Positions 1 to 9,566 of a DNA stretch of 64,000 bases are shown here, one piece after another; the first letter of the stretch is position 1; each line of letters begins with the position of its first letter. Under the pieces are notes generated by a model that saw only the letters and a program-made list of their open reading frames with translations, did no database searches and was not told where the DNA came from. Source of the stretch: Verrucomicrobiota bacterium (GTDB lineage: Bacteria > Verrucomicrobiota > Verrucomicrobiia > Limisphaerales > JAHDYP01); contig JAHDYP010000010.1 in the NCBI GenBank assembly GCA_023383055.1, forward strand, positions 9,060-73,059, in the 5' to 3' direction. A program made the translations under genes and the position numbers.

Positions 1-3000
1 GGTTGCGGATTTCGATCGCATCTTCCAGCGGTGGATCGGTGTGCGACAGCACTTCGTTGATCACCAGTTCCTGAAGCGGCAGATAATTGCTCGCGCCCGG
101 ACTCGGCGAGTCGGGGAAAGGCACCACCCGGTCATGACCGTCAGGCAGCCGTCCCTGGGACACTCCGGACATTTGCGGTCCATAGTAGAGGGCATCCACC
201 GCATGCAGCGCGTTGGTATTGAGCCGCAGCAGCTCGCCCTGGGCGTCGAGACTGAAGTTGACGTGATCCGGACCCGCTTGCGGTTGGCCATCGGCGATCC
301 ACCGCACGAATCCGCCGGCGGGAATGAATGTCAACGGTCCAATGGCATGCTTCGTCTGCTTCGCATTAGCCGGGTCATCGGTCAGATAAAGCCCGCTCAG
401 ACTGGCCGGCAACCGCGATGAATTGAATAACTCAAACCAGTCCGTGTCGGTCGCCGATGCCGCCAGCCACTCGTTAAACCGAATCCCGGTCCAGTCCCCC
501 AACTCCGCCAGACCCGAGTTCAATGAACCCGGGGTCGGCGTGGCCAGCAATCCCCAGCCGGATCCGCTTCGTCCGACCGACTGATCCTCGATCTGGAAGC
601 CGTACTCGACGGCGTCCACCAACTGCCCCGCCGGGTTGAAGAGATAAATGCCGCCGCCCTCACCCCGGAGCGGGCTCCCGACGTTCATGTTGGTGGAAAA
701 GACCGTCGATGCCGTCGTCGCGTCGCTGCACCACAGCAGCAAATGCCCCCCCGGCCCCAAGACGCTGTCGGCCGGGAATACCCAGCCGCCGGCCTGATTT
801 CGCCGCACGTTAACGCTCATCCCGGTCAGGTCGAATGGTTCCTCCCCGGGGTTGAACAGCTCGATCCAGTCGTTCCACTGGCCCACGGGATCCCGCACTG
901 CCCGTGCATTCCGCGCCATGAACTCGTTGAGCACGGGACCGATCCACTCCATCACGTAATTGGCCGCCCCGGGGCTCGCGGTGCCGGGAAAGCTTGTCCA
1001 TTCGTCGCCTCCGTCCGGAAACCGGCCATAGGATACCGACTCGGTCTGTGGGCCATAGAGCACCTGGTCGATCGGGGCGCCGGTGGCGTCGGCAAGCACC
1101 AGGTCACCGCCGGCAGACGGCAGCCGCAGGTCCAGATGATCGGCTCCGGGCTGGCCATCGGCGATCCAGTCCAGATGTCCGCCTGGGGCGATGAACGCCA
1201 GGGCACGAGTCTGATACTGATTACCTCCCACCGAGACGCGCAATCCCAGCAGGCCAACCGGCCTTTCCTGGTCCCGATTGTACAACTCCAGCCAATCGTC
1301 CGCACCCGGCGCGGGGTTGGCCAGGAGTTCGTTGATCGCCAGATCAAACGCCGATCCGGTCAAAGCCGGCTCGTTGAACCCGCCGGGTGTTGGCTCGGTC
1401 AGCGCCCAGACCCCACCGTTCCCCAGGCGGCCGATGGAATTATCCGCGACCTGCGGTCCGAAGGTCACGACATCGGCTCGCGCACCCGTCGCGTCGTACA
1501 GGGCCACCGTTTCTCCCCGTCGATCCAGGCCGAACCCGGTGTGAAGCCCCGATCCCATCACATTCGTGTCGCACCAGACCACGAGGTATTCGCCGGCCGG
1601 GACCGTGGTCGGACTCGGGAAGACAAAGCGGCGCGGATCGCTGGTGTCGCTGAGGCTCCAGCCGGCCAGGTCGACGACGCTGGTGCCGCGGTTGTGAAGC
1701 TCGACCCAGTCCGGATACTGCCCTTCATGAAGCACTGCCGACACATTGACCGCCATGATCTCGTTCAAGACGACCGTCGACTCGACGGCCGCCCCATTGA
1801 TCTCGCCTGGCGTTCCACCCGGCTGGGCGCTCGCCTGCCAGCTCGCCGGATCGTCCGGGTCACCGTCGAATCGGACCCGTTCGAGCGAAGCGCCGCTGCC
1901 ATCGGCCAATACCGGCCAGGGCGGGGCGTCGTCATACGTGACCTCGGTGACCATTCCGCCGACCGCGTCGCGCAAGGTCAAACGTTCGCCCCCATTCGAG
2001 AGGTTGCCCGCAAACCATCCTCTCACAGTTCGTCCGGGATACCCCAACGCGAACAGAGCCGGATCGCGATTGGACCCCAGCAGCCAGCGCTGGCCGGGCC
2101 CCAGCACCGAGGTGCCCACCGGGAACCGATAGTCCACCCCTTCCAGGGTGAAGTCGCCCAGATCCACCTCCACGTTTCCCAGGTTCACCAACTCAAGAAA
2201 CTCGTAGGCATCGCCTCCCGGCGGGTGGTACATGATTTCGGCAAACTCGATCATCCGCCCCGCGCTGGCCACCTCGAAGCTCGCTTCCGTCAACGCGCTC
2301 CAGGTGCTGCCGTCCAAGGTTCGAGCTCGAATGCGCGTGACCTGTTCCAACCGCAGCGGCCCGGTATAGCGCTGGGCCACCGGCGAAACCGCTCCGCTGA
2401 ACATCACCCGCGGGTCGGTGCCGTCGGTCGTGTAATACACCTCCCCGCGCTGGGCCGAGATTTCGAGCTCCCAACCCGAAGGCACCCGGCCGCCAAACTG
2501 ATTGAAGACCGGCGCGTTGGCGGACGCCAGAAAACCGGCGGCCGCCAGGTGGTTCAGCAGGTGCGGCCGCCGCTGCGGTATCCAGACCGTGCCGATGCGG
2601 TCATCGAAGTTCGAAATCACCGGGATCACCCGCTCTTTGACTTGCTCATAGCGGGCTCGAATCCGTTCATCGGTCAGCGCGCCGCCATGGAACAGATGCC
2701 GGTGCACCCGATCGGCAAACAAAAGCCGGAACTCGGGCGAGACTTTGAGTCCATTGAAGATCGACTGGATCTCGGTCGTGCCCCAAGGCGGCGAAGTGGT
2801 GGAGAGCTGATTGGCAATGGTGTCGTGGCTCGGGCTGTGTCCCTGGTAGCCGAACGCCCATTCGGCGTCCCAGACGTAGAAGCGGAACCGCCCCTCGGGC
2901 ACACGCTCCCGGGCGGCTCGCCAGTTGTTGTGCGGCCAATCGTCGTTGTCGGCGTAGATCTGCGGCAGCAGATAATCGATGAAATTGACAAGATCCAGCC

Positions 3001-5611
3001 GCCGGCTCGCCTCGAGATAATTCGCCGGCGTGTTCAGATCGCGCGTGTTGATGAACGTCCGCAACCGGTTCCATTCCACCAGATCGCCCTCCAACAGCTC
3101 GCTCATCGATCCAATCAGATCCCACTCGTTGGTTCCCCCGTGATAGGTCCGCAGGAAATCCGAGTCGATCCGCTCGCACGGGTTGTACACCCCGACCGCC
3201 CGGCCGTTGAGGAGCAACGTCACAAAGGTGCCGCGACTTGACACCTGCCCGACATCACCGGCGAGTTGACGCACCAACTCGTCCCGGATGAACGGGTTGC
3301 TCGGGTCGTTCATGCCCGCGCGCAGCGTGATGGTGTCGAAATCGGCCACCGTCGTGTCCGGGAACAGCGGGTAACGCAGCCGTCCGGGTCCGTAATCGCC
3401 CCGGAAATAGAGCCGGAAGGAATACTTGTTCCAGGGCAATTCGTTGGAATCGTAGTTGTAACGTTCCCGCACGTAACCGCCGCCGGCGACTCGGATCCCG
3501 CAGTTGACCTGGAAGTCGCCCTCCCGATACGGCGTTAGATACTCGAAGGAGACGGGTCGTTCCCATGCCAGCCCGTGCTGGGTCGTGTTCCGCGGGCTAT
3601 ACTCCATGATCCCGCTCGGGCCATAGAGATGCCGCGCATCCGTTGCCAGCGAGATCACGGGCGTGGGCCGCACCAACGTGGAGGGGAAATACATGTAGGT
3701 GTGGCTGGTGACATCGGAGGGCAAATGCCGCGGTTTAAAGGCTGCCGCCCGCAGGACGACGCTCCGCGCCACGCGCACTGGTCCCTGGTAAACCAGTCCC
3801 GTGGTTTCGGTCGGCGTGCTCCCGTCGCTGGTATAGCGAATGGCGGCGCCAGGGGTCGGACAACTTAACCAGAGTTCGAATGGCCGATTGAACGTGCAAC
3901 GGGACACGCTGAAATGGACTTCCGAAACCACATTGGTGATTTCGCTCGCACCGTTGGCGAGCCCCGGCGATGCCTCCCCACTGTAAGCCCACAGCCCGCC
4001 AGCCTGGCGGGCATACGCGTAACCCGGTCGTTGCCCGGGATAACCCGGTGCCAACTCGCTGGCGGCCCGTGCCGGCGTGTCCGGTCCGAACAAACCCAGA
4101 TACTCGCCCTCGAGCCCCAGCTTGAAGTTCGTGTGCAGCCGGGCGCCGGCCACCGTCGAACGTCGATCCTTCCCTGAAGCATGCACCACGAAATAGCCGC
4201 CGGCGGGCACCGTGACGTCCGGAAATACCCATTGATAGGGGCGCGACGGATCGTCCGACAATCCCCAACCCAACAAACTTGCCTCGCTCGTTCCGGGATT
4301 GTGCAGTTCAATCCAATCCACCCGGTCCCCCTCCTCATCAGGTAAGCCTTCCAGGTTCTCCGCCAGCAGTTCGTTGATGACCACCGCCGGCAGCGGGAGC
4401 TGTGGCTCCACCTGGTAACCCCAGCTGGACACCCGCAACGCCGGCGCGTACACCGAGGCTCCGGCAATCCCGTGGTCGTCGGCCCAACTCACCACCGCGG
4501 TGCCTGCCTGGGCGGCCGCAAATCTAAATCGATAGGGTCCCGCCCCCAACCCGGCCACCTCGAGCGCGGGCATTCCGTTCAACCGCAAATCCTCCGCCTC
4601 CAGGCCTTGCACCGCCTGGTCGAAGCTGACTGCCACCTCGGAGAGACTCCGCACCGTGAGGCCACTGGGCGGATGCACGTTCGTCACGCTCGGGCCCGCC
4701 GGCGCCAGCAGTTCATAGGTCCAGTTCATCCCGGGAGCTGTGATATCCAGACCGCGCACGGGCAGGGCCACGGTTCGAATCTCGTTCCGCGAATCCCAGG
4801 TGACCTGGATTCCGCCGAGCGCGGGCGGCGCAAACTCGAACGTGTAGGTATCGCCGCTCCCCGAGACGGCCGCCGCTCCCACGCTGTTTAACATCAAGTC
4901 GCTCGCCTGAACGCCGGTTACCGGTTCCGAAAAGACGACGGTGATCTCGCTCAAAACGTTGACCAACCCCGGCGGCGGCGAAACGGACACCACGAAGGGC
5001 GGCGTGTCCGGGCTCAGTTCGGCCGTCAACTCGGCATCAAAAACGATATCGGAGCTGCCGAAGCTCACGTTGAACACCTGGACCGCCAGCAGATTCGTCC
5101 CCGGCAGCAGGTACCCCGACGGCGGACGCAATAAAAAAGTATTGTAGCCCACGGGCTCACCAGCCAACCCGCTCGCCAGAGAATTGTAGTTGGTCTCACC
5201 CGCCGGTGGGAATAGGCTTCCCGCATACTGCCCGTTGACCCAAGCCACAAAACCGTCGTCGCAAATCGCGCGCAAGTACAGGCTGTCCACCGAATCCGGA
5301 TCGCTCACCACAAACGCCTTGCGCAGGAAAAAGGAGCTGTAGTTACCCTGCATATCCGGCAAGTGCGTGCCGGTGAAGCCGGTTTCACCATAATAAAAGG
5401 TCGCCGCGCGGATAGCCCAGGCGCCATCGTCAAAAACCAGGTTGCGCCAGGTCGTCTTGTCGGGCGCCGAGGCTTCACCGCGGCCGGCCAGGAAACTCCA
5501 GGTCGATCCTGCCGGTATCAGCGTCACCTCCGCGCCGGTGACCGGCAGACGAAGCGCCGCGATCAGCAGCCACAACCGGCAGGTCTTGGCCCAACTACTC
5601 TTGGATCTCAT
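1..5611 (-). CDS. Giant secreted CotH-kinase protein with tandem lamin-tail domains (C-terminus outside window)
   Basis: An open minus-strand frame runs from an ATG at 5611 to the window edge (about 1,870 codons, no stop), so the C-terminus is missing. Order read from translation: signal peptide (residues 1-27, LWLLIAALRLPVTGA), a galactose-binding-like region, two Ig-like repeats with VVFSEPV and VAVSFDQAV strands (about 220-380), one lamin-tail domain (about 400-520, VVINELLAEN), a chitobiase C-terminal-like repeat (570-645, AAIRYTSDGSTP), a CotH-type region (about 680-1020, with FDTITLRAGMNDPSNPF and GVYNPCERIDSDFL), a second chitobiase-like repeat (YYTTDGTDPR), then at least five lamin-tail domains (INEIM, INELL, LNEFM starts). 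Family knowledge: CotH is an atypical protein kinase fold, and LTDs are Ig-like modules common in secreted proteins of Verrucomicrobia and Planctomycetes. The role here is unknown, perhaps a surface or matrix protein. Plus-strand ORFs across it are shadows. Confidence 0.88.
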   Translation of the reverse strand, partial: MRSKSSWAKTCRLWLLIAALRLPVTGAEVTLIPAGSTWSFLAGRGEASAPDKTTWRNLVFDDGAWAIRAATFYYGETGFTGTHLPDMQGNYSSFFLRKAFVVSDPDSVDSLYLRAICDDGFVAWVNGQYAGSLFPPAGETNYNSLASGLAGEPVGYNTFLLRPPSGYLLPGTNLLAVQVFNVSFGSSDIVFDAELTAELSPDTPPFVVSVSPPPGLVNVLSEITVVFSEPVTGVQASDLMLNSVGAAAVSGSGDTYTFEFAPPALGGIQVTWDSRNEIRTVALPVRGLDITAPGMNWTYELLAPAGPSVTNVHPPSGLTVRSLSEVAVSFDQAVQGLEAEDLRLNGMPALEVAGLGAGPYRFRFAAAQAGTAVVSWADDHGIAGASVYAPALRVSSWGYQVEPQLPLPAVVINELLAENLEGLPDEEGDRVDWIELHNPGTSEASLLGWGLSDDPSRPYQWVFPDVTVPAGGYFVVHASGKDRRSTVAGARLHTNFKLGLEGEYLGLFGPDTPARAASELAPGYPGQRPGYAYARQAGGLWAYSGEASPGLANGASEITNVVSEVHFSVSRCTFNRPFELWLSCPTPGAAIRYTSDGSTPTETTGLVYQGPVRVARSVVLRAAAFKPRHLPSDVTSHTYMYFPSTLVRPTPVISLATDARHLYGPSGIMEYSPRNTTQHGLAWERPVSFEYLTPYREGDFQVNCGIRVAGGGYVRERYNYDSNELPWNKYSFRLYFRGDYGPGRLRYPLFPDTTVADFDTITLRAGMNDPSNPFIRDELVRQLAGDVGQVSSRGTFVTLLLNGRAVGVYNPCERIDSDFLRTYHGGTNEWDLIGSMSELLEGDLVEWNRLRTFINTRDLNTPANYLEASRRLDLVNFIDYLLPQIYADNDDWPHNNWRAARERVPEGRFRFYVWDAEWAFGYQGHSPSHDTIANQLSTTSPPWGTTEIQSIFNGLKVSPEFRLLFADRVHRHLFHGGALTDERIRARYEQVKERVIPVISNFDDRIGTVWIPQRRPHLLNHLAAAGFLASANAPVFNQFGGRVPSGWELEISAQRGEVYYTTDGTDPRVMFSGAVSPVAQRYTGPLRLEQVTRIRARTLDGSTWSALTEASFEVASAGRMIEFAEIMYHPPGGDAYEFLELVNLGNVEVDLGDFTLEGVDYRFPVGTSVLGPGQRWLLGSNRDPALFALGYPGRTVRGWFAGNLSNGGERLTLRDAVGGMVTEVTYDDAPPWPVLADGSGASLERVRFDGDPDDPASWQASAQPGGTPGEINGAAVESTVVLNEIMAVNVSAVLHEGQYPDWVELHNRGTSVVDLAGWSLSDTSDPRRFVFPSPTTVPAGEYLVVWCDTNVMGSGLHTGFGLDRRGETVALYDATGARADVVTFGPQVADNSIGRLGNGGVWALTEPTPGGFNEPALTGSAFDLAINELLANPAPGADDWLELYNRDQERPVGLLGLRVSVGGNQYQTRALAFIAPGGHLDWIADGQPGADHLDLRLPSAGGDLVLADATGAPIDQVLYGPQTESVSYGRFPDGGDEWTSFPGTASPGAANYVMEWIGPVLNEFMARNARAVRDPVGQWNDWIELFNPGEEPFDLTGMSVNVRRNQAGGWVFPADSVLGPGGHLLLWCSDATTASTVFSTNMNVGSPLRGEGGGIYLFNPAGQLVDAVEYGFQIEDQSVGRSGSGWGLLATPTPGSLNSGLAELGDWTGIRFNEWLAASATDTDWFELFNSSRLPASLSGLYLTDDPANAKQTKHAIGPLTFIPAGGFVRWIADGQPQAGPDHVNFSLDAQGELLRLNTNALHAVDALYYGPQMSGVSQGRLPDGHDRVVPFPDSPSPGASNYLPLQELVINEVLSHTDPPLEDAIEIRN

Positions 5612-5866
5612 GCGGGAAACGTAATGTGCATTAGCAATCCGTTATCAACCGGCATGCGTCAAGCAGAAGCCCGACAAAAACCTGCGAACCACCGCTGCCG
5701 TCCGGATCAATGCAAATGCCATGCACTTCCAGCGCAGCCCCTGGCGGTCACCGCATTCACCCCTTGATTTTCAGGGGTTTTCAGTAGCCTTGTCCGGGGC
5801 ATCTGTTCTGCTAAACTTCCGTTGTTCCGTGATGAGCCGGGTTATACCCACACGGATCCATATTAG
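5612..5866. promoter_or_regulatory. Divergent promoter region between the CotH gene and lepB
   Basis: This 255-bp spacer separates two divergent starts. For lepB a possible sigma70-like promoter is TTGTCC at 5790-5795, a 16-nt spacer and TAAACT at 5812-5817. Just upstream, CCCCT (5760-5764) and AGGGG (5773-5777) can form a small hairpin followed by TTTT. No convincing promoter was found for the CotH direction. No Shine-Dalgarno precedes either start. Confidence 0.3.
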
Positions 5867-6433
5867 ATGCGCACCGCCTTAATCACACCGACGATTGCCC
5901 GGGTCCAACCCGATCGACTGCTGCATGCGTTTCGCGGGCGCTTGAAACGCGAAACCCGCCAGGGGCATATCCTCCTTTGCATGGCGCTCTGGTCGATCAT
6001 CAGCTTCTTGCTGATCAGCAACTTTCTCTTTTGCGCGGTGACCGTCCAGGGACAGAGCATGGAACCCACGCTCTTCGCCGGTCAGCAATTCCTGCTCAAT
6101 CGCTGGGCATATCGCCTCTTCCCGTTGACCTACGGCGATCTGGTCGTGGTGCGTGATCCCGAAGATGGCGGAATGCTCATCAAACGCGTCATCGCTCTGC
6201 CTACCGATACGATCGAGTTGCGCCAGGATGGAGTTTACGTGAATAACCTCCGTCTCCAAGAGGATTACCTTCCGCGCGGCGTCAACACCCAGCCCACCAA
6301 GTATGGCTGGCAGGCACTCTCCTTGGGCGCGGACGAATACTTCGTCATGGGCGACAACCGCTTCGTCAGCCTCGATAGCCGCTGGTACGGCCCGGTGCAG
6401 ACCTGTGATCTCGTCGGCACCATCTCTCGCTAA
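5867..6433 (+). CDS. lepB: Signal peptidase I (S26 family)
   Basis: Membrane serine protease that removes signal peptides from exported preproteins. One transmembrane segment (about residues 36-58) is followed by the catalytic box QGQSMEPTL with nucleophile Ser64, the general-base box LIKRVIALP with Lys106, and the C-terminal box GDNRFVSLDSR (162-171), all diagnostic of type I signal peptidases. At 188 residues it is a short bacterial form with a single N-terminal anchor. The ATG at 5867 is chosen because the anchor follows at normal distance; there is no Shine-Dalgarno. It is monocistronic, divergent from the CotH gene and convergent with the GH51 gene. The many signal-peptide-bearing products in this window are its natural substrates. 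Confidence 0.93.
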   Translation: MRTALITPTIARVQPDRLLHAFRGRLKRETRQGHILLCMALWSIISFLLISNFLFCAVTVQGQSMEPTLFAGQQFLLNRWAYRLFPLTYGDLVVVRDPEDGGMLIKRVIALPTDTIELRQDGVYVNNLRLQEDYLPRGVNTQPTKYGWQALSLGADEYFVMGDNRFVSLDSRWYGPVQTCDLVGTISR

Positions 6434-6614
6434 ACCGGTTTCTTGACTCGAGCAGCCGTTCAAATGAGGCATGCGTCCGTTCTGGGCTCCCGCATGACTG
6501 TCAAAATGCCTTCTTCTCTGGCTCTCGGGCCCAATAAAGCGCTCTCAAATCCGTGTGATATTGGGTTGGGCAACCTGCGCTACGGGGTCGGGCATGGCCG
6601 GACGCGTGGGCTGG

Positions 6615-9044
6615 TCAATTCAGCCGCACTACCGCGGTCGAATAGGCCGGCAGTTCGAACCGGACCCGGCGACCATTCAACTGGACCGCGCCAATGTCCA
6701 CCCGCACGGCGGTGGGCTCGGCGAGGGTGTTCCGGGCACGCAACGAGCCGGGCGCGACCCATTGCATTGATGCTGTTTTCGGAGCGAAATCAGCGTTCAA
6801 GTCCACTTCGAGGTTCCTGGTCTGGCCGAGGGGATTAACCGCCTTGATCACGAGGGTCCGGCCGTCCTCGCTGCGGGTCGCCACGACGTTGCAGCCTTGT
6901 TGATCGCCTGTCACCGGCAGGAATTGCGGGGCAAAGTTGTCCCACCAAAGCTTCATCACGATGTAATTCGGCGCCGGGAACCAGCCGGTATGGTCGAAGT
7001 TGATGAACGCGTTGTCCCAGGCGCCGGCCGAAAGATGACGCAGGAACAACGCCGGGCCGCCGAGCGTGAATTTCCGGCCCTGGCGCTCGTAGGCGTTGAG
7101 CAATCCGCCCGCATAGAGGCCGGTGCGCCAGTCGGTGGACTGCGCGTTCCACTCCGAGTTGTAGATTTCCATGTCGGGGTTGGCCGATCCGGCAATACAG
7201 GCGGCGAGCTCGATCAGCAGGTTCTCATACCGTTCGACCCCGGAACCGAAGTTCTGTGGATTTTCGTAGTGGTGGATGCTGATGTAGTCGATCAGCGGGG
7301 CACACGCGTCGATCAACGCCCGGTTCCATCGCATGTCGAAGCTGTTGCCGCCGCAGGCGATGATTTTTACCGGGGTGCCCAACTCCGCGGCTTTGGCGCG
7401 CAGGGCCGGCGCGAACTCGAACACTTTCGCGATGTAAGCCTCGACGCCGGCAGCCCAGGTTTCGTTGTCGAGTTCCCAATAAACGACGTCGTAGGGTTCG
7501 GGGTGTCCGTGAGCCGCGCGCAATGCGCCCATGGGAGTTGACGCGTCGCCATTGCAGTATTCCATCCACTCCAAGGCGTAGGGCAGGTAATCGTCGCGGG
7601 AGGCGAGCCGGAACTGCGCTGGCGCACCACACCCGGCATCCAGCAACCCGGTGTTGATGACCAGCAACGGTTTGGCGCCGACCTGGTCGCACAGCCGCAT
7701 ATACTCATCCGTGCCCAGTGAGTTGATATCCTGGTCCTCCCACATGTAGGCCGAGTAAATCCGCCGTTCGTGCTGCGGACCGATGGCGTCTTTCCACAGA
7801 TAAACCGACGCGAAACAGCCTCCTGGCCAGCGGATGATGGGTGGCCGCAGGCCGCGCACCGCGTCCAGTAGATCGGGGCGGAAACCGCCCACGGCCAGGG
7901 CGTCCTCTCCCATCAGGCTCACCTGGTCGAGTTTCACGGCGCCTGCGCCCAACAGGGTGATGCGCACGGACCCGTCGAGCGTGCTGCCGCGGGAATCGAT
8001 TTGAAACGGGTATTCGGCCCAACCGGCGCTGGGCGGACCGAGGACGGTCTCGCCCAAAACGTTGTCCTGGTCGAGCAATTCGAGCTTGATGCCCGCGGGC
8101 AGCGAACCTTTCATCCAGATCGATCCCGCATACCGTTGGGGTATAAAGCGGAAATTGGCCTGCTCAATTCCCGCTGGCGCAGCGTCGCTCGTCAGTCTCA
8201 CGCTGTATTCGTTATTGAGCGCATCCGTGACTTTCTCGGCGCTGCCGGGCCCGAAGTGCGTCCAAAAGTCGATTTCGAAAGGTTTGCCGGGCAAGGTGGG
8301 CAATCCGGAGAAGAGCTCTTCCCCGTTAACCAGGTTTTTGACCTTGAGGTTGCGGTAGCGTGCGTGCGTGCCCCAGGTGCCCAGACCGATCATCCCTTTC
8401 AGATAGGGGTTGTCCTCGTCCCGGAGATCGATGATTTGCTCGCCGTCCAGCCAGGCTTGGAGGTGATTACCTTCGCAGCGGATGCGGACGTCGTACCAAC
8501 GGCCCGTTTCAATGATGCCGTTATGCCCTCGTCCAATTCCGCGGCGGCCCCCCTCGACTTCCTTTTCCACGGCGTGCCGCGTATTGCCCCAACCACCCAG
8601 GTTCAACCAGTAGAAGGAGTCGTCGTCCTGGGCACGGAACAGCACCAGGAAACCTTCCGCCCCGCGCTCTTTGAGGGCTTGCAGCGTCAGTTCGTAATCT
8701 TCCCAGGAGCTGTCGCCGAACACGAAATTCACATCCGTGATCAGCGCGGACTGGATGACCTCACCCTGCGCGCTCGACCAGTCACCGACCCCGGCATGGC
8801 TCAACTCGAAGCTGCGGTTCCAAACCAATTCGCCCCAGAGCCCGCCATTGGCAGAGTGATAGATGTGCTCGAAGAAATGGCCGTAAACCTCGGGGCTGAT
8901 CACGTGCGACGGGCTGTCGGCATTCACCGACAAGTGAACCGTCGCCTCCCCGGATTGGGCGACGACCGGCAGGGCGAACGCCATGGCCGTTCCCATGAAA
9001 ACCAGGCGTGTCTTCCATCGACTTCCATGACGAACAAGATTCAT
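6615..9044 (-). CDS. Secreted alpha-L-arabinofuranosidase (GH51) with inserted lectin-like domain
   Basis: Predicted to release terminal arabinofuranosyl residues from arabinan or arabinoxylan. Signal peptide 1-30 (VFMGTAMAFALPVVAQ). The GH51 start motif ISPEVYGHFFEHIY (49-62) is followed by a concanavalin-like/LamG-type module (about 90-240, with WYDVRIRCEGNHLQAWLDG) and a CBM4-like beta module (255-385). The catalytic barrel starts at PPIIRWPGGCF (401-411), with likely acid/base Glu528 in WELDNE and nucleophile Glu631 in IYNSEWN. The C-terminal beta domain ends LPAYSTAVVRLN. The 809 residues exceed a simple GH51 (about 500) because of the insertions. The acid/base motif reads ELDNE where EIGNE is usual. 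It is a single gene, convergent with lepB. GH51 is a firm call; the exact substrate is inference. Confidence 0.9.
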   Translation of the reverse strand: MNLVRHGSRWKTRLVFMGTAMAFALPVVAQSGEATVHLSVNADSPSHVISPEVYGHFFEHIYHSANGGLWGELVWNRSFELSHAGVGDWSSAQGEVIQSALITDVNFVFGDSSWEDYELTLQALKERGAEGFLVLFRAQDDDSFYWLNLGGWGNTRHAVEKEVEGGRRGIGRGHNGIIETGRWYDVRIRCEGNHLQAWLDGEQIIDLRDEDNPYLKGMIGLGTWGTHARYRNLKVKNLVNGEELFSGLPTLPGKPFEIDFWTHFGPGSAEKVTDALNNEYSVRLTSDAAPAGIEQANFRFIPQRYAGSIWMKGSLPAGIKLELLDQDNVLGETVLGPPSAGWAEYPFQIDSRGSTLDGSVRITLLGAGAVKLDQVSLMGEDALAVGGFRPDLLDAVRGLRPPIIRWPGGCFASVYLWKDAIGPQHERRIYSAYMWEDQDINSLGTDEYMRLCDQVGAKPLLVINTGLLDAGCGAPAQFRLASRDDYLPYALEWMEYCNGDASTPMGALRAAHGHPEPYDVVYWELDNETWAAGVEAYIAKVFEFAPALRAKAAELGTPVKIIACGGNSFDMRWNRALIDACAPLIDYISIHHYENPQNFGSGVERYENLLIELAACIAGSANPDMEIYNSEWNAQSTDWRTGLYAGGLLNAYERQGRKFTLGGPALFLRHLSAGAWDNAFINFDHTGWFPAPNYIVMKLWWDNFAPQFLPVTGDQQGCNVVATRSEDGRTLVIKAVNPLGQTRNLEVDLNADFAPKTASMQWVAPGSLRARNTLAEPTAVRVDIGAVQLNGRRVRFELPAYSTAVVRLN

Positions 9045-9566
9045 AGGCTGTGGTTCCTAAAGTTCCGCTTGGCTGCGCGCTCTCCTCGTCGCCTGAAAGT
9101 CCGGCGACCTGGATTCGGCATAGCAACGGGTGGAGGTGAAACTGTCAGGCCGAGGGTCCACAATCAAATCCAAAGTGTCGCTTTCCCCTTTTGCGTTTGC
9201 CAGTTCCATTGCGGGCAAGCGAGGGGGGTGAACATTGAGGAATGGGAATTGGGAATTGGGGATTGGGGACCGCCATCGATCATCACCCCGTTGGAGGGGA
9301 CACAGATTTGCGGAGGCAAGTCAGCGGTCCAGTGGCTTGCGAAACATAGTGAAAGCGCCGTCGTCGCCCGCGGGGCGGGCTTTGCCGGCGCACTCCAAAG
9401 GGCCGCTGGGCGCTATCGCAGTCCGGAACCGCCCCCGCCAGACCATTCCCGCGGCACTTGACGAGTCCCCGGGATCGTCCGCCTGCCCTCCGTGACTGCC
9501 GCTCGCCCCTTGTTTTTCCAGGGCTGGTGGATACTGTGCTGAAGGTTCGGCGGTATGGAGACTACC
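9045..9566. other. Long intergenic region with a G-rich heptad repeat
   Basis: About 520 bp lie between the GH51 start and the small membrane-protein start. No ORF here looks coding: the 203-residue minus frame at 9321-9932 has shadow-like composition. The only clear structure is the G-rich heptanucleotide repeat at 9241-9268, listed separately. The promoter of the GH51 gene should lie in the left part. Confidence 0.6.
9241..9268. repeat. Heptanucleotide tandem repeat, four units of (A/T-rich)GGG(G/A)
   Basis: Four consecutive 7-mers: AATGGGA, ATTGGGA, ATTGGGG, ATTGGGG. Four G-runs of at least three separated by 3-4 nt loops fit a G-quadruplex pattern on the plus strand. The complementary form of the same heptad occurs at 39449-39495. 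Confidence 0.75.

Noticed and set aside
743..3241. Long plus-strand ORF of 832 codons
   Set aside because: It lies opposite the CotH/LTD frame, is rich in Arg/Pro/His with no recognisable motif, and the minus frame has clear domains. It is a high-GC shadow.
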